Assembly (NCBI RefSeq): GCF_041435215.1
Contig: NZ_CP108394.1
Location: forward strand, 9,176,001-9,240,000
Length of the DNA: 64,000 nucleotides
Direction of reading: 5' to 3'
Source: Streptomyces sp. NBC_01314
GTDB taxonomy: Bacteria > Actinomycetota > Actinomycetes > Streptomycetales > Streptomycetaceae
The translations under genes were made by a program, and so were the position numbers. The notes below the pieces were generated by a model. It was not told the DNA's origin. It saw only the letters and a list, made by a program, of their open reading frames with translations, and did no database searches. Numbering within the stretch: the stretch's first letter is position 1; every line of letters begins with the position of its first letter. Shown piece by piece: positions 24,207 to 35,518 of this stretch.

Positions 24207-25628
24207 GTGAGTGAGCAGTCCCGGCGTCCGCGTAAGCCGTACCGCCGTCCCCAGAAGGATCCTGTCCGCATGCTCGCCTTCGAGGCGCTCAGGGCCGTGG
24301 ACGAGAGGGACGCGTACGCGAACCTCGTCATGCCGCCGCTGCTGCGCAGGGCGCGGGAGAAGGAGGGCCCCGACAAGTTCGACGGACGGGACGCGGCCCT
24401 CGCGACCGAGCTGGTGTACGGGACACTGCGGCGGCAGGGGACCTACGACGCGATCATCGCCGAGTGCGTGGACCGGCCGTTGCGCGAGGTCGACCCGCCG
24501 GTGCTCGATGTGCTGAGCCTCGGTGCGCATCAGCTGCTGGGGACGCGGATCCCCACCCATGCCGCCGTGTCCGCCTCCGTCGATCTCGCGCGGGTCGTGC
24601 TCGGGGACGGGCGGGCCAAGTTCGTGAACGCCGTGCTGCGCAAGATCGCGCAGCACGATCTCGACGGGTGGCTGGAGCGGGTCGCGCCGCCCTACGACGA
24701 CGATCCGGAGGATCACCTCGCCGTCGTGCACTCGCACCCGCGCTGGGTCGTCTCCGCGCTCTGGGACTCCCTCGGCGGCGGACGCGCCGGGATCGAGGAC
24801 CTGTTGGAGGCCGACAACGAGCGGCCCGAGGTCACCCTCGTCGCCCGGCCCGGCCGGTCCACCACCGAGGAACTGCTCCGGGAGGAGGCCGCGGTGGCGG
24901 GGCGCTGGTCGCCGTACGCCGTGCGGCTCTCCGAGGGCGGGGAGCCGGGTGCCGTGGACGCCGTACGGGAAGGCCGTGCGGGTGTGCAGGACGAGGGCAG
25001 CCAGCTCGTGGCGCTCGCCCTCGCCAACGCCCCGGTGGAGGGGTCCGACAAGGCGTGGCTCGACGGGTGTGCCGGGCCCGGCGGCAAGGCCGCGCTGCTC
25101 GCCGCCCTCGCCGCCGAGCGCGGGGCCGTGCTGCTCGCCTCCGAGAAGCAGCCGCACCGGGCGGGGCTCGTCGCGAAGGCGCTGCACGGCAATCCCGGGC
25201 CGTACCAGGTGATCGCCGCCGACGGGACCCGTCCGCCCTGGCGGCCCGGCGCGTTCGACCGGGTGCTGATGGACGTGCCCTGTACGGGGCTGGGGGCCCT
25301 GCGGCGGCGGCCCGAGGCCCGTTGGCGGCGACGGCCCGAGGACCTGGAGGGGTTCGCCCCGCTCCAGCGCGCGCTGCTGCGGACCGCGCTGGAGTCCGTA
25401 CGGGTCGGCGGGGTCGTCGGCTATGCGACCTGTTCGCCCCACCTCGCCGAGACCCGCGCGGTCGTCGACGACGTGCTCAAGCACTACGGCGGCGCGGCCG
25501 ACCTCATCGACGCGCGGCCCCTGCTGGAGGGTGTACCGGCGCTGGGCGAGGGCCCCGACGTACAGCTGTGGCCGCATCTGCACGGGACGGATGCCATGTA
25601 TCTGGCCCTGATCCGCCGGGTCGCGTAA
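24207..25628 (+). CDS. rsmB: 16S rRNA (cytosine-967-C5)-methyltransferase family protein
   Basis: The 473-residue protein has an N-terminal NusB-like RNA-binding domain (about 15-150) and a C-terminal SAM-dependent methyltransferase domain. SAM binding lies at LDGCAGPGGKAALLA. The two catalytic cysteines are in MDVPCTGLGALRRRPEARW and YATCSPHLAET. The usual PGGKT appears as PGGKA. The start is GTG. It converges on the MMPL gene with only a 13-bp gap and no visible terminator. Confidence 0.94.
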   Translation: MSEQSRRPRKPYRRPQKDPVRMLAFEALRAVDERDAYANLVMPPLLRRAREKEGPDKFDGRDAALATELVYGTLRRQGTYDAIIAECVDRPLREVDPPVLDVLSLGAHQLLGTRIPTHAAVSASVDLARVVLGDGRAKFVNAVLRKIAQHDLDGWLERVAPPYDDDPEDHLAVVHSHPRWVVSALWDSLGGGRAGIEDLLEADNERPEVTLVARPGRSTTEELLREEAAVAGRWSPYAVRLSEGGEPGAVDAVREGRAGVQDEGSQLVALALANAPVEGSDKAWLDGCAGPGGKAALLAALAAERGAVLLASEKQPHRAGLVAKALHGNPGPYQVIAADGTRPPWRPGAFDRVLMDVPCTGLGALRRRPEARWRRRPEDLEGFAPLQRALLRTALESVRVGGVVGYATCSPHLAETRAVVDDVLKHYGGAADLIDARPLLEGVPALGEGPDVQLWPHLHGTDAMYLALIRRVA

Positions 25629-25641
25629 CACCTCTCACTTG

Positions 25642-27810
25642 TCAGCCGCCCGGACCCGCGGCGCTGCCCGCCGGTTCCTTCGGCGGTGCCGCGCCGCCGT
25701 CCTCGTGGGCCAGCCGGTGGGGCCACCACACCTTCGGTCCGACGTCCAGGAACAGGGACGTGACCAGCACGGACCGCACGATGAGGGTGTCCAGGAGGAC
25801 GCCCAGGGCCACCGCGAAGCCGATCTCGGCGAAGGCGACCATGGGGAGCGTGCCGAGGGCGGCGAAGGTGCCGGCGAGGACCAGGCCGGCCGAGGTGATC
25901 ACCGCGCCCGTCGTCGCGAGGCCGGTCACCACGGCCTTGCGGGTGCCCTGGTGGGCGGCCTCCTCGCGGATACGGGTGGTCAGGAAGATGTTGTAGTCGA
26001 TGCCCAGGGCGACCAGGAACACGAAGACGAACAGCGGGAAGTCGGTCGACTCGCCCGCGTAGTCGAAGAGGTGTCTGAAGGCGAGCGCGCTGATGCCCAG
26101 CGCGGCGGCGAAGGACAGGATCACCGTCCCGATCAGCAGGAGTGGGGCGATCAGGGCGCGGAGCAGGGCACAGAGGATCAGCATGACCACGACCAGCACC
26201 ATCGGGATGATCAGGATGTTGTCGTGGGTCGTCGCCTCGTCCATGTCCAGCAGGGCCGCCGTACCGCCGCCCACCTGGGCGTCGGCGTCCGGCACGTCGT
26301 GCACCGCGTCCCGGACCCGTTCGACGGTCTCCTTCGCCGCCTCGCTGTCGGCGGGGTCGGACATGGTGGCCTCGAAGAGGACCTGGCCCTCGTGGGCGGG
26401 TTTCGTGCCGGGTGGAAGGCCGAGCGAGTCCGCCACGACGCCTTCCGTGTCGGCGACCACGCGGCCCACCTCCCGGGCCTGCGCCTGGTTGCTGATGATC
26501 ACGAGGGGGTCGCCGCTGCCCGCCGGGAAGTAGCGTGCCGAGACCTCCTGGCCGACGATCGAGTCCGGTTTCCCGGTGAAGGCGTCCGCGTTGCCGATGC
26601 CCTCGGCGCGCAGCTGGATCAGGCCCAGCGAGCACACGGCCAGGGCGGCCGCCGTGGCGACCCAGACCACGCGGGGGCGGCGGGAGAAACGGCGGCCCAT
26701 GCGGGCCCACATGCCGTGTTCGGTCGGGTCGGCGCTGCCGAGGTGCGGGATCACCGGCCAGAAGATCCAGCGGCCGAAGATCACCAACAGGGCGGGGAAC
26801 AGCGTCATCATCGCGAGGAGGGCGACCGCGACACCGATGGCCGCCACCGGGCCCAGACCGCTCGTCGAGTTCATCTCGGCGGCCAGCAGGACCAGCATGC
26901 TCAGGACGACCGTCGCGCCGGACGCCAGCACCGCCGGGCCCGCCCGGTGCAGGGCGAGGGCCATCGCCTCGTGGCGGTCCTCGTGGCGGCGCAGCTCCTC
27001 GCGGTAGCGGGCCACGAGCAGCAGGGCGTAGTCGGTGCCCGCACCGAAGACGAGGACGGTGAGGATGCCCGCGCTCTGGCCGTTCACGGTCAATCCGGTG
27101 TGTTCCGCCAGCAGATAGATCAGGGCCTGGGCCGTGAACAGGGCGGCGATGACCCCGATCAGGGGGACCAGGATGAGGGTCGGACTGCGGTAGGTGAGCA
27201 GGAGCATCACGATGACGACGGTCATCGCCGACATCAGCAGCGTGGAGTCGATGCCCTCGAAGGCCTCGGAGAAGTCGGCGGACGTACCGCCCGGGCCCGT
27301 GATGTGCACGGCGAGCCCGCCGCCCTCCGCCCCGTTTTTCCCGCCGCCCTCCCCGACGGACTCCCGGATCGAGTCGACCGCGGGCGCGATCCGTTCCCAG
27401 CCCTTCTCGTCCATCGTGATCGGGACATAGACCTGGGCCGCCCTCGGGTCGACCGCGCGGTCGTAGACGGGGCCTCGGGTCCGGTCGCCGATGATCCCGT
27501 GGGCGGTCAGCTGCCTGAGTTCCCGTACGTCCGCCTCGATGCGCGTCCGGTCCTCGGCCGTGAGGCCGCTCTCGCGGGCGTACACGACCACGGCCGGGAT
27601 CTGCTCGGGCCGGAACTCCTCGGAGATCTCCAGGACCTGGGTGGACTCGGCCGAGCCCGGCAGCCAGGAGGCGGCGTCGTTGTCCTGGGCGTCGGTGAGC
27701 TTCGTCGCGAACGGCGCCGTCACGAAGAGCGCCACCAGCCACAGCACCAGCACGACCCACTTGGCACGCCGCCCGCAGACGAGATGCCCGATGCCCCGGT
27801 TGCCTGTCAT
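25642..27810 (-). CDS. MMPL family RND transporter
   Basis: A 722-residue polytopic membrane protein of the MMPL/RND family, which exports lipids, siderophores or drugs. Two repeated halves each have one N-terminal helix, a large extracytoplasmic domain (about 40-190 and 390-520) and five further helices. The proton-relay motifs are GTDYALLLVARYREEL and GIDYNIFLTTRIREE. The ATG was chosen because GGAGG precedes it by 5 bases. A GTG four codons upstream is less likely. No lipid-synthesis genes are adjacent, so the substrate is unknown. Confidence 0.92.
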   Translation of the reverse strand: MTGNRGIGHLVCGRRAKWVVLVLWLVALFVTAPFATKLTDAQDNDAASWLPGSAESTQVLEISEEFRPEQIPAVVVYARESGLTAEDRTRIEADVRELRQLTAHGIIGDRTRGPVYDRAVDPRAAQVYVPITMDEKGWERIAPAVDSIRESVGEGGGKNGAEGGGLAVHITGPGGTSADFSEAFEGIDSTLLMSAMTVVIVMLLLTYRSPTLILVPLIGVIAALFTAQALIYLLAEHTGLTVNGQSAGILTVLVFGAGTDYALLLVARYREELRRHEDRHEAMALALHRAGPAVLASGATVVLSMLVLLAAEMNSTSGLGPVAAIGVAVALLAMMTLFPALLVIFGRWIFWPVIPHLGSADPTEHGMWARMGRRFSRRPRVVWVATAAALAVCSLGLIQLRAEGIGNADAFTGKPDSIVGQEVSARYFPAGSGDPLVIISNQAQAREVGRVVADTEGVVADSLGLPPGTKPAHEGQVLFEATMSDPADSEAAKETVERVRDAVHDVPDADAQVGGGTAALLDMDEATTHDNILIIPMVLVVVMLILCALLRALIAPLLLIGTVILSFAAALGISALAFRHLFDYAGESTDFPLFVFVFLVALGIDYNIFLTTRIREEAAHQGTRKAVVTGLATTGAVITSAGLVLAGTFAALGTLPMVAFAEIGFAVALGVLLDTLIVRSVLVTSLFLDVGPKVWWPHRLAHEDGGAAPPKEPAGSAAGPGG

Positions 27811-27971
27811 GGCCACCTCCACAACCGTGCCGCTTCAGGGGTGCGGGACTGTGACATGTGCGGCTCCGCCGGGTGGACGCGAGTGACGACGGACGGTCCG
27901 CGGCCGAGATACCACCGTCCCCACCCGAGACCGATGCCCGCAACCCCCGGCGGACGTGGCAGGCTTGGCCC

Positions 27972-28658
27972 ATGGCCGCGCAGATCAACCCAAGCATCCT
28001 GTCCGCCGACTTCGCCCGTCTCGCCGACGAGGCGAAGGCGGTCGAAGGCGCAGACTGGCTCCATGTAGACGTGATGGACAACCATTTCGTCCCGAACCTC
28101 ACGCTCGGTGTGCCGGTCGTGGAGTCCCTGGCCCGTGCGACGGCGACGCCGCTGGACTGCCATCTGATGATCGAGGCCCCCGATCGGTGGGCGCCCCAGT
28201 ACGTGGAAGCGGGTGCCGGCTCCGTCACCTTCCATGTCGAGGCTGCCGCCGCACCGGTGCGGCTCGCCCGCGAGATCCGGGCCAAGGGAGCCAGAGCCTC
28301 CATGGCGCTCAGGCCGGCGACGCCGATCGAGCCGTTCGAGGACCTGCTGCCCGAGCTCGACATGGTGCTGATCATGACGGTCGAACCGGGCTTCGGTGGC
28401 CAGGCCTTTCTCGACATCATGCTCCCCAAGATTCGCCGGACCCGCGAGTTGATCAGCAAGCACGGCCTCGACCTGTGGCTGCAGGTCGACGGTGGTGTCG
28501 CCGCGTCCACCATCGAGCGCTGCGCCGAGGCGGGCGCCGACGTCTTCGTCGCCGGTTCCGCGGTGTACGGGGCGGACGACCCGGCCGAGGCGGTGCGCGC
28601 GCTGCGGGCCCGGGCGGAGGCCACGACGGCAGCCGCCGGGTGGGCCTGCGGCCACTGA
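27972..28658 (+). CDS. rpe: ribulose-phosphate 3-epimerase
   Basis: Interconverts ribulose 5-phosphate and xylulose 5-phosphate in the pentose phosphate pathway. The 228-residue TIM barrel shows NPSILSADF, the metal/catalytic [26 protein letters not shown], the phosphate loop [12 protein letters not shown] and LQVDGGV. It shares a divergent intergenic region with the MMPL gene. Confidence 0.97.
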   Translation: MAAQINPSILSADFARLADEAKAVEGADWLHVDVMDNHFVPNLTLGVPVVESLARATATPLDCHLMIEAPDRWAPQYVEAGAGSVTFHVEAAAAPVRLAREIRAKGARASMALRPATPIEPFEDLLPELDMVLIMTVEPGFGGQAFLDIMLPKIRRTRELISKHGLDLWLQVDGGVAASTIERCAEAGADVFVAGSAVYGADDPAEAVRALRARAEATTAAAGWACGH

Positions 28659-28819
28659 ATCAAAGGGGTACGGCTGTGCGAACACCGAGGTGAGCGTGGC
28701 ACGTCGTACGTCCAGAGAGCCAAGGGAACGTGAACGACGTTCCTTCGGGCTGATCGAAAACGTCGGATCTGCAAGGATGAACGGCGTATCCATGTGTGAA
28801 GAGCAGTGAGGAGATGACC

Positions 28820-29839
28820 GTGTCGGGTATGTCGGCGGGCCGGTCAGCCATGCGGATGGGACCCGCTGAGCTGGTTCAGGCGGCGGCAATGGCCCGCCGT
28901 TTCTACCTCGAGGGCAAGTCCAAGATCCAGATCGCCGAGGAGTTCGGCGTGAGCCGCTTCAAGGTGGCCCGGGTCCTGGAGACCGCCCTCGAACGGGATC
29001 TCGTACGCATCGAGATCCGAGTCCCCGCGGAACTGGACGCCGAGCGCTCCGACGCGCTGCGCGCCCGCTACGGTCTTCGGCACGCCGTGGTCGTCGAGTC
29101 CCCGGCGGAGGCCGAGGAGACGACCGACCCGGAGAACCTCGGCGAGGTCGCGGCCGACCTGCTGGGCGAACTGGTCAACGAGGGCGACATCCTGGGCCTC
29201 GCCTGGGGACGCTCCACCATTCACATGGCGGCCGCCCTCGACCGGCTGCCGCCCTGCACGGTGGTGCAGCTGACGGGGGTGTACGACGCCGGGACCGCCG
29301 AGCGCGGCTCCGTCGAGGCGGTCCGGCGGGCCGCGCAGGTGTCGGGCGGCGACGCCCACCCCATCTACGCGCCGATGCTGCTGCCGGACGCGGCGACCGC
29401 GATCGCGCTGCGCCACCAGACCGGCATCGCGCGGGCCTTCGAGTACTTCGACAAGGTCACGGTCGCCTGTGTCTCCATCGGCTCGTGGGAGGCGGGCATC
29501 TCCACGGTGCACGACATGCTCAGCGACGAGGAGCGTGGCCACTACGCCTCCCTCGGTGTAGCCGCCGAGATGTCCGCGCACCTCTTCGACGCCGAGGGGC
29601 GCCGCGTCGGGCGCGACCTGGGCGAGCGGTGCATCACGGTCAAGGCCGACCAGCTCCGCCGTATCCCCGAGGTCGTGGCGATCGCGGGCGGGCAGCGCAA
29701 GGCGGCCGCCATCGACGCGGTGCTGCGGTCGGGGCTGGTGACCAGCCTCGTCACCGACACCTCCGCGGCGGACTATCTGCTGACGGCCGGTCAGACACCC
29801 CGGCCGGCACTCAACCGGGCGGACCCGGACGGGCCCTGA
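28820..29839 (+). CDS. SorC/DeoR-type sugar-binding transcriptional regulator
   Basis: A 339-residue regulator. The N-terminal helix-turn-helix is KSKIQIAEEFGVSRFKVARV. The rest is a SorC-type phosphosugar-binding domain of isomerase fold, with GLAWGRSTIHMA, a LTGVYD loop and the C-terminal VAIAGGQRKAAAI. Such proteins usually repress sugar-use genes until a phosphorylated sugar binds. It follows rpe, so a pentose phosphate effector is possible. The GTG start has GAGGAG 6 bases upstream. The ATG at 28814 is too close to that site. Confidence 0.88.
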   Translation: MSGMSAGRSAMRMGPAELVQAAAMARRFYLEGKSKIQIAEEFGVSRFKVARVLETALERDLVRIEIRVPAELDAERSDALRARYGLRHAVVVESPAEAEETTDPENLGEVAADLLGELVNEGDILGLAWGRSTIHMAAALDRLPPCTVVQLTGVYDAGTAERGSVEAVRRAAQVSGGDAHPIYAPMLLPDAATAIALRHQTGIARAFEYFDKVTVACVSIGSWEAGISTVHDMLSDEERGHYASLGVAAEMSAHLFDAEGRRVGRDLGERCITVKADQLRRIPEVVAIAGGQRKAAAIDAVLRSGLVTSLVTDTSAADYLLTAGQTPRPALNRADPDGP

Positions 29840-31672
<1,833 letters not shown>

Positions 31673-32030
31673 GGCGCCTTCGGGCTGCGTCGGCGGGTGC
31701 GGGCTCGTTGTGGCTTGTCGCGCCCACGTGGCGGAGCCGCACATCGATGCAGCCCCGCGCCCCTGGGCATGCTGCCGTTCCCAAGCCCACCGGCGAACAC
31801 GAGCACACGCGTTCGCCCACACTCGACTCCGCCGAGCAGGCCGTTGTCTCCGGTGCCGCCCGCGCCGGGATTCGGGTTCTGCGTCCGGATGAGGGGAGCC
31901 GTCGGGCTCGTGTTCTACTTCAGTCACGGCTGTCGCCGCTCGCGACTCTTCACCCCCTCGATCCCTGTGACTCCCTCGTCTCCATCAGCTCCGTCGGCTC
32001 TGTCGACTCCAGAGAAGTGATCCACCCGCA
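31673..32030. other. intergenic region with dispersed repeat, guaB1 / asnC-type gene
   Basis: The first 100 bases carry a degenerate copy of an intergenic repeat also seen at 40366-40420: both share a CGCGCCCxCGxGGCGGAxCCGCA block and a later CCCCGCGCCCCTGGG. The rest, up to the regulator start, shows no gene. The 100 bp before 32031 are rich in short TCGxCTC and CTCCGTCGxCTC tracts. A promoter must lie here but none could be assigned. Confidence 0.5.
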
Positions 32031-32483
32031 GTGCTGAACGATCTCGACGAACGCATCGTGCACGCCCTCGCCGAGGACGCCCGCCGTTCCTACTCCGACA
32101 TCGGCCAACTCGTCGGGCTGTCCGCGCCCGCGGTCAAACGCCGGGTGGACCGCCTCCGGGCGACCGGGGCGATCACCGGATTCACGGTTCGGGTGGACCC
32201 CGCCGCGCTCGGCTGGGAGACCGAGGGGTTCGTCGAGATCTACTGCCGGCGGAACACCTCGCCGGAGACGATCCAGCGGGGGCTGGAGCGGTATCAGGAG
32301 GTCGTCGCGGCGTCGACCGTCACCGGGGAGGCCGATGCCATGGTGCAGGTCTTCGCCTCGGACATGCGGCACTTCGAGCGGGTGCTGGAGCGGATCGCCG
32401 GGGAGCCGTTCGTCGAGCGGACCAAGTCCGTGCTGGTGCTGTCGCCGCTGCTGCGGCGGTTCTCCTCCGGGTCGCCCGCCTGA
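32031..32483 (+). CDS. Lrp/AsnC family transcriptional regulator
   Basis: A 150-residue feast/famine regulator. It has an N-terminal winged HTH (NDLDERIVHALAEDARRSYS, then IGQLVGLSAPAVKRRVDRL) and a RAM effector-binding domain (about 65-140, with TVTGEADAMVQVFA). Members respond to amino acids. The GTG start has only a weak ribosome-binding site (AGAGAAGTGA). It converges on the GntR gene with a 13-bp gap. A lysine-degrading pair lies 8 kb downstream, but any link is speculative. Confidence 0.93.
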   Translation: MLNDLDERIVHALAEDARRSYSDIGQLVGLSAPAVKRRVDRLRATGAITGFTVRVDPAALGWETEGFVEIYCRRNTSPETIQRGLERYQEVVAASTVTGEADAMVQVFASDMRHFERVLERIAGEPFVERTKSVLVLSPLLRRFSSGSPA

Positions 32484-32496
32484 GCGGGCGTGCCCC

Positions 32497-33240
32497 TCAG
32501 GGAGCCGCGGTCTTCCTCGCCAGCGCGTTGTTTCCTATCGAGTTGTGCACGCTGAAGCTCACCGCGTCCGGGCGGTAGCGGTCGTCGGACCACTCCACCG
32601 GGCGGCCCTCGCGGGTGGTGGTGACGCGCCGGACGCGGAGGAGGGGGCTCGTACGGCGCACGGCCAGGAACTCGGCGTCCTGGGCGCCGGCGGCCACGGC
32701 GTCGATGACGTGCTCGCCGTAGGCGAAGACCAGGCCCGTGTCGTCGAGCAGGCGCTGGGTGACCGAGGGGCAGTCCGTCTCGATGGGCTCGACGGCGGGG
32801 GAGATCCAGTCGGCGTAGACCGTGCGCTCCAGCAGGACGGGCCGGCCGTCGAGACCGCGCAGGCGCAGCACGTGCAGGACGCGGGCGCCCGGGGTCAGCT
32901 GGAGGCGTACGCGGTCCTCGGCGGTGGCGGTCCGGTACTCCTGGGCGACGACCCGGCCCGTCGCGTCCCGGCCCATCGAGCGCGCCCACTGGGCGAAGCT
33001 GCGCAGCTCGGCGAAACTCTGGCTGCGGCGGCCGGCCAGGACCACCCGGCGGGCGCCCTGCCGCGAGCCGATGAGACCCTCGGCGGTCAGGGTCGCCACC
33101 GCCTGACGGACGGTGCCGCGCGAGACGCCGTAGCGGGCCGCGAGTTCGGTCTCCGGGGGCAGCAGACTCCCCACCGTGTAGTCCTCACGGTCGATCGCCC
33201 CCCGCAGTGCCTCGGCGATCTCCTCGTGTCGCGCCGCCAT
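32497..33240 (-). CDS. GntR/HutC family repressor of the adjacent ABC importer
   Basis: The 247-residue protein has an N-terminal GntR winged HTH (LPPETELAARYGVSRGTVRQ) and a C-terminal UTRA effector domain typical of the HutC subfamily, ending YRPDAVSFSVHNS. Such repressors leave DNA when a phosphosugar, phosphonate or amino acid metabolite binds. The ATG was chosen for its GGAGGG site. It is divergent from the ABC importer, and the shared region holds a HutC-like palindrome, so control of the importer is likely. Confidence 0.92.
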   Translation of the reverse strand: MAARHEEIAEALRGAIDREDYTVGSLLPPETELAARYGVSRGTVRQAVATLTAEGLIGSRQGARRVVLAGRRSQSFAELRSFAQWARSMGRDATGRVVAQEYRTATAEDRVRLQLTPGARVLHVLRLRGLDGRPVLLERTVYADWISPAVEPIETDCPSVTQRLLDDTGLVFAYGEHVIDAVAAGAQDAEFLAVRRTSPLLRVRRVTTTREGRPVEWSDDRYRPDAVSFSVHNSIGNNALARKTAAP

Positions 33241-33410
33241 GGTTCCCTCCGCTTGTCCCGCCCGCCCGCTGTGCACAGCGCGACCAGCCTAACGAGGTGG
33301 GGAAGAAACTACCGAACCATGGGATCGACCAGCGATTGTGCGGGAAAACGTGCACGAGTATTTCGCCGGAGTTTACGTGCGTGATATGAAGCGCGGACCT
33401 AATGAGGCCA

Positions 33411-33426
33411 ACTTGTTCAGACAAGT
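33411..33426. promoter_or_regulatory. HutC-type operator palindrome
   Basis: ACTTGTTCAGACAAGT has perfect 6-bp arms around a 4-nt spacer. Length and layout match sites of HutC-type GntR regulators such as DasR (ACTGGTCTAGACCAGT). It lies 42 bp before the importer start, where a bound repressor would block the promoter. Confidence 0.75.
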
Positions 33427-33467
33427 GCTCCACCCAGATCGTCCCTGCGCGTACCCCTGGAGAGCCC

Positions 33468-34619
33468 GTGACCCTCTTCCCGCCGAGAACCGCCGTCATC
33501 GGCGGCGCCCTCGCCGCCGCCGTTCTCACCCTCAGCGCCTGTGGCGCGGCCCCCGAGACCAGGACCACCACCGACGGCAAGAACGCGGCCACCGCGACCT
33601 CCGCGAAGGAGTTCGGCGGCCTGGACGCGCTGATCAAGGCGGCCAAGAAGGAGGGCACGCTCAACGCGATCGCCCTGCCCCGTGACTGGGCCAACTACGG
33701 CGCGCTGATCGACGGGTTCGAGAAGAAGTACGGCATCAAGATCGAGGTCGAGAACCCGGACGGGGCCAGCCAGGACGAGATCAACGCCGTCACCTCGCGC
33801 AAGGGCCAGGACCGGGCGCCGGACGTGCTCGACCTCGGCAGCTCCTTCGCGCTGAGCGCCGCCCAGCAGGGGCTGCTCGCGCCGTACAAGGTGGCCGCGT
33901 TCGCCGACATCCCCGAGGGCCAGAAGGACCCGAAGGGCCAGTGGTACAACGACTACGGCGGCTACATATCCATCGGCTGCGACGCGAAGCGCGTGAAGGC
34001 GTGCCCGGAAACCTTCGCCGACCTGCTGAAGCCGCAGTACAAGGGGCAGGTCGCGCTCAACGGCAACCCCACCAAGTCCGGGTCCGCCTTCGGCGGGGTG
34101 TGGGCGGCGTCGCTGGCGAGCGGCGGCTCGTTCGACGACATGCAGCCCGGACTCGACTTCTTCGCCAAGCTGAAGAAGAACGGCAACTACACGCCCGTCG
34201 AGTCGACGCCGGCCACCGTCGAGAAGGGCGAGACGCCGATCAGCATCGACTGGGACTACCTGAACGCCGGGTACGCCGACGAGTTCAAGTCCAAGGGCGT
34301 CGACTGGAAGGTCGTCGTCCCTGAGGACGGCAAGTTCTCCCAGTACTACTCCCAGGCCATCAACAAGGACGCCCCCCACCCGGCCGCCGCCCGGCTCTGG
34401 CAGGAGTACGTCTACAGCGCCGAGGGCCAGAACCTGTGGCTCGCCGGGTACGCCCGACCGGCCCTGATGACCGCCATGGAGAAGGCGGGCACGCTGGACG
34501 AGACCGCCGCGGCCAAGCTGCCCGAGGTGTCCGGCACACCCGAGTTCCCGACCGAGGACCAGCAGACCAAGGCCAAGGACGTGCTCGGACAGGGCTGGGC
34601 CAAGGCGGTCTCCGGGTGA
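33468..34619 (+). CDS. ABC transporter substrate-binding lipoprotein
   Basis: The 383-residue secreted protein has a lipoprotein signal with lipobox LSAC, so the mature protein begins at the Cys near residue 24. A Ser/Thr/Ala linker follows, then a family 1 periplasmic-binding fold of the Fe(III)/polyamine/2-aminoethylphosphonate group (EGTLNAIALPRDWANYGALI, DVLDLGSS, IDWDYLNAGYADEF). No iron-type double Tyr site is obvious, which leaves polyamines or organophosphorus compounds open. The GTG start follows GGAGAG. It is coupled to the permease by GTGA. Confidence 0.93.
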   Translation: MTLFPPRTAVIGGALAAAVLTLSACGAAPETRTTTDGKNAATATSAKEFGGLDALIKAAKKEGTLNAIALPRDWANYGALIDGFEKKYGIKIEVENPDGASQDEINAVTSRKGQDRAPDVLDLGSSFALSAAQQGLLAPYKVAAFADIPEGQKDPKGQWYNDYGGYISIGCDAKRVKACPETFADLLKPQYKGQVALNGNPTKSGSAFGGVWAASLASGGSFDDMQPGLDFFAKLKKNGNYTPVESTPATVEKGETPISIDWDYLNAGYADEFKSKGVDWKVVVPEDGKFSQYYSQAINKDAPHPAAARLWQEYVYSAEGQNLWLAGYARPALMTAMEKAGTLDETAAAKLPEVSGTPEFPTEDQQTKAKDVLGQGWAKAVSG

Positions 34620-35518
34620 CCGCCGTCGTCACCGAGGCCGACACAGCGCTGGTGGCCGCCGCTTCCGTGAAGCGGCGGCCCCGCCCCGGCGGATGGCTCG
34701 CCGTGCTCCCGCTGCTGGTCTTCGTCGCGGTCGCCTTCGGGCTGCCCGCAGTCGCCATGCTGAACGGCGCGTTCACGGTCAAGGACCAGGCCACGGGCGC
34801 CACTTCGTACACCACGGCGAACATGACGGCCTCCGTGCAGGGGGCCTACCTCACGGCCATGCTCGGCAGCGTGAAGCTGTCCGCCGTCTCGGCCGGGCTC
34901 GCGGCCGTACTGGGGCTGCCGCTCGCCCAGGCCGTGGTGACCTCCCGCTTCCCGGCGCTGCGCGAGGCCGTGCTCACCGCCTCCGGGGTGCTCGCCAACT
35001 TCGGCGGCGTCCCGCTCGCCTTCGCGTTCGTCGCCACCCTCGGCAACGCCGGTGTGCTGACCAGGCAGCTGGGCCTGACGGACAAGGGCTGGGACCTCTA
35101 CAGCTTCTGGGGACTGGTCATCGTCTACCTGTACTTCCTGATCCCGCTGATGGTCCTCACCATCACCCCCGCCCTCGACGGACTGCGCGTCCAGTGGCGG
35201 GAGGCCGCGCAGAACAACGGCGCCACCGGCCTCCAGTACTGGCTGCACGTCGCCCTCCCCGTGCTCGCGCCCTCGCTGCTCGGCGGGCTCGTGCTGCTCT
35301 TCGGCAGCGCCTTCGCCGCGTACGCCACCGCCGCGGCCATGGTGGGCAGCTCGATCCCGCTGGTCACCCTGCAGATCGCCGACGCCATCTCCGGCAACGT
35401 CCTGGTCGGCCAGGAGAACGTGGCGCTCGCGCTGAGCCTCGACATGGTCCTGATCGCCGGGCTGGTCATGGCCGTGTACCTGCCCCTGCAACGACGGAGC
35501 GCGCGATGGCTGGCCTGA
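34616..35518 (+). CDS. ABC transporter permease, first subunit
   Basis: The 300-residue inner-membrane permease has about six transmembrane helices (first at about 22-42, WLAVLPLLVFVAVAFGLP) and the EAA-type coupling loop WREAAQNNGATGLQYWLHVALP. It belongs to the PotB/CysT-like group. Its GTG overlaps the binding-protein stop, and its end overlaps the second permease by 13 bases. Confidence 0.92.
   Translation: MTAVVTEADTALVAAASVKRRPRPGGWLAVLPLLVFVAVAFGLPAVAMLNGAFTVKDQATGATSYTTANMTASVQGAYLTAMLGSVKLSAVSAGLAAVLGLPLAQAVVTSRFPALREAVLTASGVLANFGGVPLAFAFVATLGNAGVLTRQLGLTDKGWDLYSFWGLVIVYLYFLIPLMVLTITPALDGLRVQWREAAQNNGATGLQYWLHVALPVLAPSLLGGLVLLFGSAFAAYATAAAMVGSSIPLVTLQIADAISGNVLVGQENVALALSLDMVLIAGLVMAVYLPLQRRSARWLA

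Noticed and set aside
25639..28068. Open frame of 809 codons on the plus strand opposite the MMPL gene
   Set aside because: It mirrors the MMPL gene codon for codon. It is rich in Asp, His, Glu and Gln with no domain, and is a high-GC antisense shadow. The minus strand shows a clear transporter with conserved motifs.
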